64,000 nt of DNA. It comes from Ruminococcaceae bacterium UBA5295 (lineage in GTDB: Bacteria; Bacillota; Clostridia; Oscillospirales; Acutalibacteraceae). Below, in pieces: positions 23,264-30,929 of this stretch. The stretch lies in assembly GCA_002411365.1 (NCBI GenBank), contig DHSD01000012.1, positions 3,289 through 67,288 of the forward strand, in the 5' to 3' direction. Position numbers and translations under genes: made by a program. The first letter of the stretch is position 1. The number at the start of each line of letters is the position of its first letter. The notes under the pieces were generated by a model that saw nothing but the letters and a program-made list of their open reading frames with translations, ran no database searches and had not been told where the DNA came from.

Positions 23264-25324
23264 ATGGACAACGGCACGGATTCAATGCTTGATGTTTTCC
23301 TTTTTGAAACCGATGACCTTCTGCAGCATCTTGATGATATACTGCTCGCGTGTGAGAAAAATAAAAACTTTGACAAAGACAGTGTAAATGAAATTTTCAG
23401 GGTGATGCACACCATTAAAGGCTCTTCTGCCATGATGCAGTTCAACAGCATGACGGTGATTGCCCATAAGATGGAAGATTTGTTTTCATTTGTGCGCGAG
23501 AAGGGCGTTTCGCAGGAATATATGGAAGACCTTATCGACCTTATGTTCCGCTCAAGCGATTTTCTCAAGGGCGAAACGGATAAGGTACGCAATGGTCAAC
23601 CGCTTACTACAGATATCGGCAGTTTTGAACAGGAAATTAACGATTTTCTTAAAAAGATTTCCGATGGAGCCGCAGGTGAATCCAATTCTGCAAAGGTTTC
23701 ATCAGGAGCTCCGGCCGCCTCTGCCGGAGCAGCGGCTGTTACAGCCGCGCCGGCTTCACTTGAAGGCGGCTTGCAGAAAAAGGAAGTGGAGCGCGGCTTC
23801 CCTGTAGCGGTGCGCGTATACCTCGACGAGGAGGCACAGATGGAAAACCTGCGCGCGTTTATGCTCATTAACGACATTAAGGACGTTCTGCAGAAGTTTG
23901 AGTTTTACCCTGAAGATGTTGAGACGAACCCAAAGACAGCAGATGACATAATCCGCGACGGCTTTTTCCTTTTCTTTGCTTCGAAAGACGATATGCAGAA
24001 AGCCGTGCCGGTTATAGAGCACTTCACATACACGAAGAGCTACGGCCAGCTTGAGCCTTTGCCGGCACCGGCAAAGGCAGGACAGAAGCCTGCCGATAAA
24101 ACGGCCGCGGCAGCAAAAAAAACGCAGCCGACACGCGCCCCTGTAAAGCAGAACCTGATAAACGTCAACCTTTCAAAGCTCGACACGCTTATGGACCTGA
24201 TGGGCGAAATAGTCATAACGGAGTCGATGGTTACCTCCAACCCGGCACTGCATGGGACACAGGGGATGGACAACAACTTTACCAAGGCCTCGCGCCAGCT
24301 GCGCAAGCTGACGGATGAGCTGCAGGAAGTTGTCATGTCTATCCGCATGGTGCCGATTTCCACGGTATTCCAGAAAATGAACCGTGTTGTGCGCGACATG
24401 AGCAAGAAGCTGGAAAAGAAAGCCCAGCTCGTGCTTGTGGGCGAAGAGACAGAGGTTGACAAGACGATAATCGACAGTATCCAAGATCCTATCCTCCACC
24501 TTGTGCGGAATTCAATGGACCATGGCATTGAGTCACCTGAAGAGCGCGTAAAAGCAGGCAAGCCGGAAATGGGCACAGTAACGCTTTCGGCGCAGAATAC
24601 CGGCGGCGATATTCTGATAGGCGTCAAAGATGACGGTGCAGGCATAGACCGTGCTAAAGTCCTCGAAAAAGCGCAGTCAAAAGGCATGCTTACGAAAGCC
24701 GCGGAAGAATACACCGACCAGGAAGTGTATCAGTTCCTCCTTATGCCGGGCTTTTCAACAAACGATGTTGTAACCGAATTTTCGGGGCGCGGCGTAGGCA
24801 TGGACGTAGTAAAAGAGAATGTTGAAAAAATCGGCGGCGAGGTTTCAATCAACAGCACGCCGGGGCATGGAACGAACACCACATTCAAGATACCGCTTAC
24901 GCTTGCCATTATAAACGGCATGAAGGTATCTGTTGGCAACACCATGTTCACTGTACCTATCAAAAATATATTCCAGTCGTTTAAGGCATCGAAAGATCAG
25001 ATGATGTATGACACGGACGGCCGTGAGATAATCAAGGTCCGCGATAAGTATTATCCGCTTGTGCGCCTTTACAAGTCATATAATATTAAAACGGATGTAA
25101 CGGATATCTCCGGCGGCATTGTGATACTCGTAGGCACGCACGACAATTCATTCTGCATTTTTGCCGATTCGCTTTTGGGTGAGCAGCAGGTCGTTGTAAA
25201 AAGTCTGCCCACATACCTCAACCAGTTCCGTGTGCACAAGTCGGGCATTGACGGGTGCGCAATCCTTGGTGACGGCAGCATAAGCCTTATACTGAACGTC
25301 CAGAACCTTTACAATAGCAACTGA
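23264..25324 (+). CDS. cheA: Chemotaxis histidine kinase CheA
   Basis: 686 residues with the full five-domain layout. P1 has the phosphorylated histidine H49 in FRVMHTIKGSSAM. A linker and P2 CheY-binding domain (about 185-275) follow, then the P3 dimerisation helices (NLINVNLSKLDTLMDLMGEIV), the P4 ATPase (HLVRNSMDHGIE, DDGAGID, GRGVGMDVV) and the P5 CheW-like domain at the end. CheA phosphorylates CheY under receptor control. An ATG at 23249 is in frame, but the GGGGAG ribosome site lies after it, so 23264 is the start. First gene of cheA-cheR-cheB, under a sigma-D promoter. Confidence 0.96.
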   Translation: MDNGTDSMLDVFLFETDDLLQHLDDILLACEKNKNFDKDSVNEIFRVMHTIKGSSAMMQFNSMTVIAHKMEDLFSFVREKGVSQEYMEDLIDLMFRSSDFLKGETDKVRNGQPLTTDIGSFEQEINDFLKKISDGAAGESNSAKVSSGAPAASAGAAAVTAAPASLEGGLQKKEVERGFPVAVRVYLDEEAQMENLRAFMLINDIKDVLQKFEFYPEDVETNPKTADDIIRDGFFLFFASKDDMQKAVPVIEHFTYTKSYGQLEPLPAPAKAGQKPADKTAAAAKKTQPTRAPVKQNLINVNLSKLDTLMDLMGEIVITESMVTSNPALHGTQGMDNNFTKASRQLRKLTDELQEVVMSIRMVPISTVFQKMNRVVRDMSKKLEKKAQLVLVGEETEVDKTIIDSIQDPILHLVRNSMDHGIESPEERVKAGKPEMGTVTLSAQNTGGDILIGVKDDGAGIDRAKVLEKAQSKGMLTKAAEEYTDQEVYQFLLMPGFSTNDVVTEFSGRGVGMDVVKENVEKIGGEVSINSTPGHGTNTTFKIPLTLAIINGMKVSVGNTMFTVPIKNIFQSFKASKDQMMYDTDGREIIKVRDKYYPLVRLYKSYNIKTDVTDISGGIVILVGTHDNSFCIFADSLLGEQQVVVKSLPTYLNQFRVHKSGIDGCAILGDGSISLILNVQNLYNSN

Positions 25325-25389
25325 CAGGCATAAAAAAAATCGCGCATTTTTCTAAAATAAATCTGTATTTATGGAGCTATTGCCTTATT

Positions 25390-26190
25390 ATGATAAAGTT
25401 AACAGATACTGAATTTCATGAGCTGGTCGGATTTATCCAGTCAAATTACGGCATAAACCTCAGCAAGAAACGTATGCTGATTGAGGCTCGGATGTATTCC
25501 GTCCTTTGCGAAAAGCATCTTTCGAGCTTTTCGCAGTACTTTGAAATTCTGAAACACGACAGAAGCGAATTAAACACTTTACTAAACAAACTCACCACAA
25601 ATCACACTTACTTTATGCGCGAGCCTAGTCATTTTGAATTCCTTAAAGATGTTATCCTGCCTGAGCAGGAAAAAACAAACAGTGGGCATGACCTGCGCAT
25701 CTGGAGCGCAGGATGCTCCACGGGCGAAGAGGCGTACACAGCGGTCATGGTCATGAAAGACTATTTCCGCTTGGCAGCCGGATGGGATTACCGTATGCTT
25801 GCCACCGATATCTCAACAAATGTGCTTGAAAATGCCAACAACGGCGTTTACACGGAAGAATCCCTCAAAAATATTCCGCTTGAATGGAAAATGCGTTATT
25901 TCAGAAAAATTGAAGATAAATATGTGTTGAGTGACGAAATTAAGAGTGAAGTGATTTTTAAACAGCTTAACCTGATGGATGATTTTCATTTTCAGAAACC
26001 GTTCGACCTGATCTTTTGCAGGAATGTTATGATTTATTTTCAGCAGGACACAAAAGTCAGGCTTGTGAAGAAGTTCAACCGTGTCTTAAAGCCTGGTGGC
26101 TATCTTTTTATCGGCCATTCTGAAACAATCCAGCATGACGCTGCCGGTTTTCGCTATGTCGAGCCTTCAATTTACAGAAAGGACAGCTGA
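25390..26190 (+). CDS. cheR: Chemoreceptor methyltransferase CheR
   Basis: 266 residues, the usual CheR length. The N-terminal helical domain (about 1-75) has LTTNHTYFMREPSHFEFL. The SAM-binding methyltransferase domain carries RIWSAGCSTGEEAYT, MLATDIST, DLIFCRNVMIYF and LFIGHSE, all classic CheR motifs. It methylates receptor glutamates in adaptation. It lies 65 bases after cheA and 8 bases before cheB. Confidence 0.96.
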   Translation: MIKLTDTEFHELVGFIQSNYGINLSKKRMLIEARMYSVLCEKHLSSFSQYFEILKHDRSELNTLLNKLTTNHTYFMREPSHFEFLKDVILPEQEKTNSGHDLRIWSAGCSTGEEAYTAVMVMKDYFRLAAGWDYRMLATDISTNVLENANNGVYTEESLKNIPLEWKMRYFRKIEDKYVLSDEIKSEVIFKQLNLMDDFHFQKPFDLIFCRNVMIYFQQDTKVRLVKKFNRVLKPGGYLFIGHSETIQHDAAGFRYVEPSIYRKDS

Positions 26191-26198
26191 AGACTTTC

Positions 26199-27236
26199 AT
26201 GCAGCCAAAAATCATTTCCATACTTGTTTTAGACGATTCCCTCCCTTTCAGGAACATCGTGCAGCAGGCTATAAGCGGTGAGCCGGGTTTATGTCTGCTT
26301 TCTGAAACTGGAGCAGGTACAAGTCTTGAGCAGGTTTTAAAATGGACGTCGCCCGATGTTATAATTCTGAGTGAAATATCCCCGCCGGTCGGCGGAAGCC
26401 TTTCGGAAAGCCTTAATATGCTGAGCCCTTCAAGCAGCACGGATTTTGCGCCGTGCATTGTGATTGGGCCTGAGTGCCCCGGGACGATCAGGACGGCGGG
26501 CGAACATGACGCCGAGTTTATAAAACTGCCGTCGTCACATACTTCTGCAGGCATGGCTTCTTTCCGAAATGAAGTCTGCACAAAGATAAATCTTGCCGCA
26601 AATGCAGCCGACGTGATGAGAATATCTGCAGGCGGGGCAGCTGTTAAAAGGCCATCCGGCGCAGATTTCCGCTACCATGTGATAGCTGTAGGTGCGTCTA
26701 CCGGCGGCACGGAGGCTACGGCACAGATAATGGAGAGCCTGCCTGCCAATATGCCGGGGATCGTCATCACGCAGCATATGCCGCCTGATTTTACACGCAT
26801 GTATGCTGAGCGGCTTGACAGGATTTCGAATCTCAGCGTTTCCGAAGCGAAAAACGGCGACCGTGTTAAGCCAGGCACCGCTGTTGTTGCGGCGGGAGGG
26901 CTCCAGATGTACCTTAAAAAAGACTCGAAAGGTTATTATGTGCAGTGTGCGCAAGGTGAGAAAGTAAACGGCCACCGCCCTTCCGTAGGCGTCCTTTTTG
27001 ACTCGGTGGCACAGTGTGCCGGCAAAGATGCCATCGGCGTGATACTGACAGGCATGGGGAATGACGGCGCCGAAGGCCTGCTGCGTATGCGCAAGGCGGG
27101 CGCATACACTATTGGGCAGGATAAACAGACGTGCGTTGTGTATGGTATGCCGATGGTAGCATACCAGATTGGCGCTGTTATGCAGCAGGCGCCTGTTGAC
27201 AGGATTGCCAATATACTTATGGGCAAAGTGCGCTGA
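26199..27236 (+). CDS. cheB: CheB receptor methylesterase with a degenerate receiver domain
   Basis: 345 residues. The C-terminal methylesterase domain (about 157-343) is intact: S167 in VGASTGGTEA, H193 in ITQHMPPDFT and D289 in LTGMGNDGAEG form the catalytic triad. The N-terminal receiver-like domain keeps the acidic pair D12-D13, but the phosphoacceptor position, normally LDVEMP, reads L57-S58-E-I-S-P, so the aspartate is replaced by serine. The Thr/Ser and Lys-Pro switch positions are also altered (VIGPE; FIKLP). It therefore cannot be phosphorylated by CheA in the usual way. No frameshift is seen. It closes the cheA-cheR-cheB operon. Confidence 0.93.
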   Translation: MQPKIISILVLDDSLPFRNIVQQAISGEPGLCLLSETGAGTSLEQVLKWTSPDVIILSEISPPVGGSLSESLNMLSPSSSTDFAPCIVIGPECPGTIRTAGEHDAEFIKLPSSHTSAGMASFRNEVCTKINLAANAADVMRISAGGAAVKRPSGADFRYHVIAVGASTGGTEATAQIMESLPANMPGIVITQHMPPDFTRMYAERLDRISNLSVSEAKNGDRVKPGTAVVAAGGLQMYLKKDSKGYYVQCAQGEKVNGHRPSVGVLFDSVAQCAGKDAIGVILTGMGNDGAEGLLRMRKAGAYTIGQDKQTCVVYGMPMVAYQIGAVMQQAPVDRIANILMGKVR

Positions 27237-27250
27237 ATTAATAAGAATAT

Positions 27251-27290
27251 GCAAACGGCCCTTGAAGTTTATACTTCAAGGGCCGTTTGC
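27251..27290. terminator. Perfect 18-bp inverted repeat between convergent cheB and hydrolase gene
   Basis: The arm starting GCAAACGGCCC pairs over 18 bases without a mismatch, with loop TTAT. It sits midway between two convergent genes, so it is probably a shared terminator. Neither side has a proper run of Ts after the stem, so it is not a textbook intrinsic terminator. Confidence 0.65.
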
Positions 27291-27301
27291 TCGGCCTGAG
27301 G

Positions 27302-28024
27302 CTAAAATGACATTTTATCGCCGCGCTTACTGTATATCCATATCCTGTCGCGGTATTCAGCAGTGCGCCCGTCCGTCTTAAGACACCTGAAAAAGTCCGT
27401 CTGCCCGAAAGAATGCATTGGGACCGCGTACTTTGCGCCGACTGTGCGCATGAAGTAGTCGAAGCCGAGCAAAGCATCGCTGCCCTGGCGAGGGTCGGCG
27501 GGTAAAAACGCAAGGTCAATTTTTTCGCCTTTTAAGAGGTCTATCTGGGCCATGAAATTTTCCCCTGCCTGCTTCTGCTCGGCTTTCGTGTCTTCGTTCC
27601 ACTTCCACCAGTTGAGATCCCCCGCATGGTAAATGCAAAGGCCGTCTGCTTTGATGAGAAATGCGACGCCGATATCTGTCGATTTTAGCGCCGAGACCTG
27701 CAGGTCGCCGAGATCAATTTTCTGGCCGGCTTTAATAAATGAAACCTCTTCGCTCGTTTTTATATCGCCTGAGAGAACGTAGCGTATCCTGCTGACTTTG
27801 CTGCGCCACCTGAATATGCGTGGGCTGTAATGGTCTGGGTGATGGTGTGATGTGAACACTACCACGTTTTCATCGGAAATCTCTTCGGGGTTTATGACGC
27901 CTTCTGCAAGGCTGCCGCCGTGAGGGATGTCCATGTAATAGTCGAAAATAAAGAAATGCGAAGCAGTTTTCACGGCAAAGGAACTGTGGTGAAGATAAAT
28001 GACTTTTGTGCTCAAATCAAACAT
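27302..28024 (-). CDS. Metallo-beta-lactamase-fold hydrolase
   Basis: 240 residues. The metal-binding motif is H-H-H-P-D-H (HxHxDH) near residue 75, with a later AGDLNWW and a C-terminal histidine in PMHSFGQ. The fold is that of MBL-superfamily hydrolases of the UlaG/YtnP-like kind; the substrate cannot be predicted. It follows the Rrf2 regulator by 17 bases, so the two share a transcript, suggesting the hydrolase answers to the same signal. No signal peptide is present. Confidence 0.85.
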   Translation of the reverse strand: MFDLSTKVIYLHHSSFAVKTASHFFIFDYYMDIPHGGSLAEGVINPEEISDENVVVFTSHHHPDHYSPRIFRWRSKVSRIRYVLSGDIKTSEEVSFIKAGQKIDLGDLQVSALKSTDIGVAFLIKADGLCIYHAGDLNWWKWNEDTKAEQKQAGENFMAQIDLLKGEKIDLAFLPADPRQGSDALLGFDYFMRTVGAKYAVPMHSFGQTDFFRCLKTDGRTAEYRDRIWIYSKRGDKMSF

Positions 28025-28041
28025 GCTTCCTTTCGGAAAGG

Positions 28042-28488
28042 CTAAATGTAAAACATGTAACTTTCATTCTGGCGGTACTCTTCGGCCTTTGAGACAAGGC
28101 CGTAAAGCGTAACTTTGGAAAGCGTATTGTTTACGGACTTGTCTATTTCAGAAAAGACTGAATTCTGCATTGCATTTTCAATTTCTGGTGTTTTTTGGCT
28201 GACTGATTTCTCCGTCTTTTCGAAAAGCGACTGCTCCAGAGCCGTGAGGACTTCTAAAGCATTGATGTCCTGCGGCGGTCTTGCGAGGCGGTAGCCGCCC
28301 TGCGCGCCTTTTATGGAATTGACGAGCCCCGCTTTTTTGAGCAGGGAAAAAACCTGCTCAAGATATATTTTCGATATTCCGAGTTTTCCGGAAAGGCTTA
28401 TCACTGTAAGATAGGCTCCGCTTGCATAGTTTTGTGCCAAGACTATCATGGCCGCAAGGCCGTACCGGCCTTTTGATGAAATTCGCAT
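28042..28488 (-). CDS. Rrf2-family transcriptional regulator (possible CymR-like)
   Basis: 148 residues. The N-terminal winged helix (MRISSKGRYGLAAMIVLAQ, ISKIYLEQVFSLLKKAGLV, KGAQGGYRLAR) is characteristic of Rrf2. It contains no cysteine, so it cannot carry the iron-sulfur cluster of IscR/NsrR types. That and its divergent position from cysK make a CymR-like role in cysteine metabolism likely. The adjacent palindrome at the cysK promoter is a good candidate binding site. The target and effector are inferred. Confidence 0.9.
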   Translation of the reverse strand: MRISSKGRYGLAAMIVLAQNYASGAYLTVISLSGKLGISKIYLEQVFSLLKKAGLVNSIKGAQGGYRLARPPQDINALEVLTALEQSLFEKTEKSVSQKTPEIENAMQNSVFSEIDKSVNNTLSKVTLYGLVSKAEEYRQNESYMFYI

Positions 28489-28528
28489 TTTTGGTTCCTT
28501 TCATTTGTTTTCAATTCCTACCACTTTA

Positions 28529-28557
28529 ATATTAATTGTATTTTTTCTTCCCGTCAA
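28529..28557 (-). promoter_or_regulatory. Sigma-A promoter of the Rrf2 regulator
   Basis: Minus strand: TTGACG, 17 bases, TAATAT, about 41 bases upstream of the start codon. One mismatch in each box. Its -35 element lies 58 bases from the cysK -35. Confidence 0.7.
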
Positions 28558-28615
28558 GCAACTATGAGGCGGAAAAGCGCCGATAAAAAATTTTTAGCGG
28601 ATTAGCGGAATTGTA

Positions 28616-28644
28616 TTGACAACATTGAAATGTCGTCATATAAT
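28616..28644 (+). promoter_or_regulatory. Consensus sigma-A promoter of cysK
   Basis: TTGACA (28616-28621), 17 bases, TATAAT (28639-28644): a perfect housekeeping promoter. Such strength suggests control by a repressor rather than by promoter weakness. Confidence 0.9.
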
Positions 28645-28653
28645 AAGCACATA

Positions 28654-28676
28654 ATACATATAGATATTATATGTAT
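28654..28676. promoter_or_regulatory. Palindromic operator candidate at the cysK transcription start
   Basis: ATACATATA, 5 bases, TATATGTAT: a perfect 9-bp inverted repeat beginning 10 bases after the -10 box, over the expected transcription start. Its position suits a repressor, and the divergent Rrf2 protein is the obvious candidate. Confidence 0.65.
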
Positions 28677-28716
28677 ACTAATAAATGAATTTCGCAGCGA
28701 TTAAGGAGGAATTTTA

Positions 28717-29643
28717 ATGATTGCGAAAAGCATACTTGGCCTTATTGGCAGAACCCCTATGATGGAGCTTACAAATTATGGGAAGGCGCATGGCCTTAAA
28801 GCTACAATCGCAGGAAAACTTGAGTATTTCAACCCTGCGGGAAGCGTTAAGGACAGGATAGGCAAATATATGATCGAAGATGCGGAGAAAAAGGGAAAAC
28901 TCAAGCCCGGCTCCATCATAATCGAGCCGACGAGCGGCAACACAGGCATTGGCCTTGCCGCCGTTGCCGCGGCAAAAGGTTACCGCGTAATACTCACAAT
29001 GCCTGAGACAATGAGCATTGAGCGCCGCAACCTCCTGAAGGCTTACGGTGCAGAAGTTGTTTTAACGGACGGCTCCAAAGGCATGAAGGGCGCAATAGAA
29101 AAAGCCGACGAACTTGCAAAGACCACGCCGAATTCATATATTCCCGGCCAGTTTGTGAACCCTGCGAACCCGGAGGCCCACAGGAAAACCACAGCCCCAG
29201 AAATCTGGAAAGACACTGACGGCAAAGTGGATATATTTGTTGCGGGTGTTGGCACGGGTGGCACCGTTACGGGCGTTGCGCAGTACTTGAAAGAAAAGAA
29301 GCCCGGTGTTAAAATAGTGGCAGTGGAACCGGCTACTTCCCCGGTGCTTTCCGGAGGGAAGCCGGGCCCGCATAAGCTGCAGGGCATCGGCGCGGGATTC
29401 GTCCCAAAGACGCTCGATATGTCGCTTGTTGATGAAATTATGAGGATAACAGACAAGGACGCCTATGATGCAGGCCGTGAGCTTGCGCGCAGGGAAGGGC
29501 TTCTTGTTGGGATTTCTTCAGGCGCGGCGGTGCATGCAGCGAGAATACTTGCAGAAAGGCCTGAGAATGCCGGCAAGCTTATCGTTGCGCTTCTGCCGGA
29601 TACGGGGATGCGTTACCTTTCGACGCCGGACTATCTCGTGTGA
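28717..29643 (+). CDS. cysK: Cysteine synthase A (O-acetylserine sulfhydrylase)
   Basis: 308 residues, a normal CysK. The PLP lysine K45 lies in NPAGSVKDRIGK, the substrate loop is PTSGNTGIGLA, and the phosphate-binding GTGGTVTG is present, with SSGAA near the end. It makes cysteine from O-acetylserine and sulfide. The ribosome site AAGGAGG is strong. It is transcribed from a perfect sigma-A promoter carrying a palindrome, divergently from an Rrf2 regulator, so expression probably responds to cysteine or sulfur supply. The next gene follows after 9 bases. Confidence 0.95.
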   Translation: MIAKSILGLIGRTPMMELTNYGKAHGLKATIAGKLEYFNPAGSVKDRIGKYMIEDAEKKGKLKPGSIIIEPTSGNTGIGLAAVAAAKGYRVILTMPETMSIERRNLLKAYGAEVVLTDGSKGMKGAIEKADELAKTTPNSYIPGQFVNPANPEAHRKTTAPEIWKDTDGKVDIFVAGVGTGGTVTGVAQYLKEKKPGVKIVAVEPATSPVLSGGKPGPHKLQGIGAGFVPKTLDMSLVDEIMRITDKDAYDAGRELARREGLLVGISSGAAVHAARILAERPENAGKLIVALLPDTGMRYLSTPDYLV

Positions 29644-29652
29644 TTTTTAAGG

Positions 29653-30438
29653 ATGCAGACTGTTCCAGTTGAGTTTTCACGTTTGCAGCTCGTGATGGGC
29701 CGCGAGGCTGTTAATAAATTACAGAACGCCGCCGTTGCTGTTTTTGGCATAGGCGGCGTTGGCTCTTATACCGCCGAAGCGCTTGCAAGGGCCGGAGTGG
29801 GCACAATCGCCCTCGTTGATGACGACAAGGTATGCCTTACGAACATCAACAGGCAGATAATCGCGCTGCACTCGACGGTTGGCAGGCAGAAAGTTGATGC
29901 AATGGCGGAGAGGATACTCGACATCAACCCCGAGTGCCATGTTGAGCGCCACCAGTGCTTTTACACTAAGGAAAATGCCGATGAGTTTGACCTTACGCGC
30001 TACGCTTACCTTGTGGACGCTATGGATATGGTTTCCGCAAAGTTGGAGCTGATAGTCCGTGCAGACAAGGCCGGCGTGCCTGTTATAAGCTGCATGGGGG
30101 CGGGCAATAAGCTTGACCCGACAAAGTTTGAGGTTGCTGATATTTATGAGACGAGCGTCTGCCCCCTTGCGCGTGTAATGCGCCACGAGCTTCGCGCAAG
30201 AGGCATAAGCCACCTCAAAGTCGTCTACTCTAAAGAACCGCCGCTTCCGCCGTTCAAAAGCCAGAAGGCGGCGTGCCGCAGCCACTGCGTATGCCCGCCG
30301 GGCACAAAGCGCAGATGCTCGGTGCGGCGCGCCATACCGGGCAGTGTATCGTTCGTGCCGCCTGTTGCGGGCATGATACTTGCGGGCGAAGTAATAAAGG
30401 ACATTACAGGCTGGAGCAAAAAACCGGAAAAAACGTAA
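29653..30438 (+). CDS. tcdA: tRNA threonylcarbamoyladenosine dehydratase (TcdA/CsdL, ThiF family)
   Basis: 261 residues. The ATP-binding GIGGVGS (residues 32-38), VDDDKVCLTNINRQI and the TcdA-type KSQKAACRSHCVCPPG segment are present. These ThiF/E1-like enzymes convert t6A37 of tRNA to the cyclic ct6A form. MoeB/ThiF proteins are related, but the overall length and VMRHELRARGISHLKVVYS favour TcdA. It starts 9 bases after cysK, in the same transcript. Confidence 0.88.
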   Translation: MQTVPVEFSRLQLVMGREAVNKLQNAAVAVFGIGGVGSYTAEALARAGVGTIALVDDDKVCLTNINRQIIALHSTVGRQKVDAMAERILDINPECHVERHQCFYTKENADEFDLTRYAYLVDAMDMVSAKLELIVRADKAGVPVISCMGAGNKLDPTKFEVADIYETSVCPLARVMRHELRARGISHLKVVYSKEPPLPPFKSQKAACRSHCVCPPGTKRRCSVRRAIPGSVSFVPPVAGMILAGEVIKDITGWSKKPEKT

Positions 30439-30513
30439 GTGCACGGCAGAATTCATATGCGGACAATATAAATGCTATAACGGGCATATCGAACGGAAAG
30501 GCGGGGACTTTTA

Positions 30514-30879
30514 ATGGAATCGAGATTTTTGCACACAAATTTCAACGTCTTTGACTTGGACAGGAGCATAAAATTTTACAGGGAAGCGCTTGGCCTTAAA
30601 GAAGTGAGGCGCATAAATGCTCCCGATGGCTCATTTATAATAGCATACCTCGGCGACGGCAAAACGGACTATAACCTTGAGCTTACGTGGATGCGCAACA
30701 GGGAAAAGCCGTATGACCTCGGCGACAATGAGTTCCACATTGCATTCCGCGTGCCTGACAAAAAAGCGGCGCATGAGCTGCATAAAAAGATGGACTGCAT
30801 ATGCTATGAAAATCCGGAAATGGATCTTTACTTTATAAATGACCCTGACGGCTACTGGATAGAGATACTCGACCGCTGA
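30514..30879 (+). CDS. VOC-family protein (glyoxalase I-like)
   Basis: 121 residues. It begins with the glyoxalase pattern (FLHTNFNVFDLDRSIKFYREALGL), has the middle FHIAFRV and ends INDPDGYWIEILDR. The metal ligands H7, a central E, H and the final E are in the expected places, so lactoylglutathione lyase (GloA) activity is possible. Clostridia often lack glutathione, so the natural substrate is uncertain. It stands alone 75 bases after tcdA. Confidence 0.85.
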   Translation: MESRFLHTNFNVFDLDRSIKFYREALGLKEVRRINAPDGSFIIAYLGDGKTDYNLELTWMRNREKPYDLGDNEFHIAFRVPDKKAAHELHKKMDCICYENPEMDLYFINDPDGYWIEILDR

Positions 30880-30929
30880 AAAAGCACATTTAAAATCCAC
30901 TGCTCCTTTAAGGAAGTAAGGAGGGCAAA

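Noticed and set aside
28580..28588. GCCGATAA near cysK as a sigma-D promoter
   Set aside because: No -35 at 15 bases; a perfect sigma-A promoter lies just downstream.
29653..30438. MoeB/ThiF assignment for the E1-like protein
   Set aside because: No thi or moe genes nearby, and the cysteine-rich C-terminal segment and length fit TcdA better.
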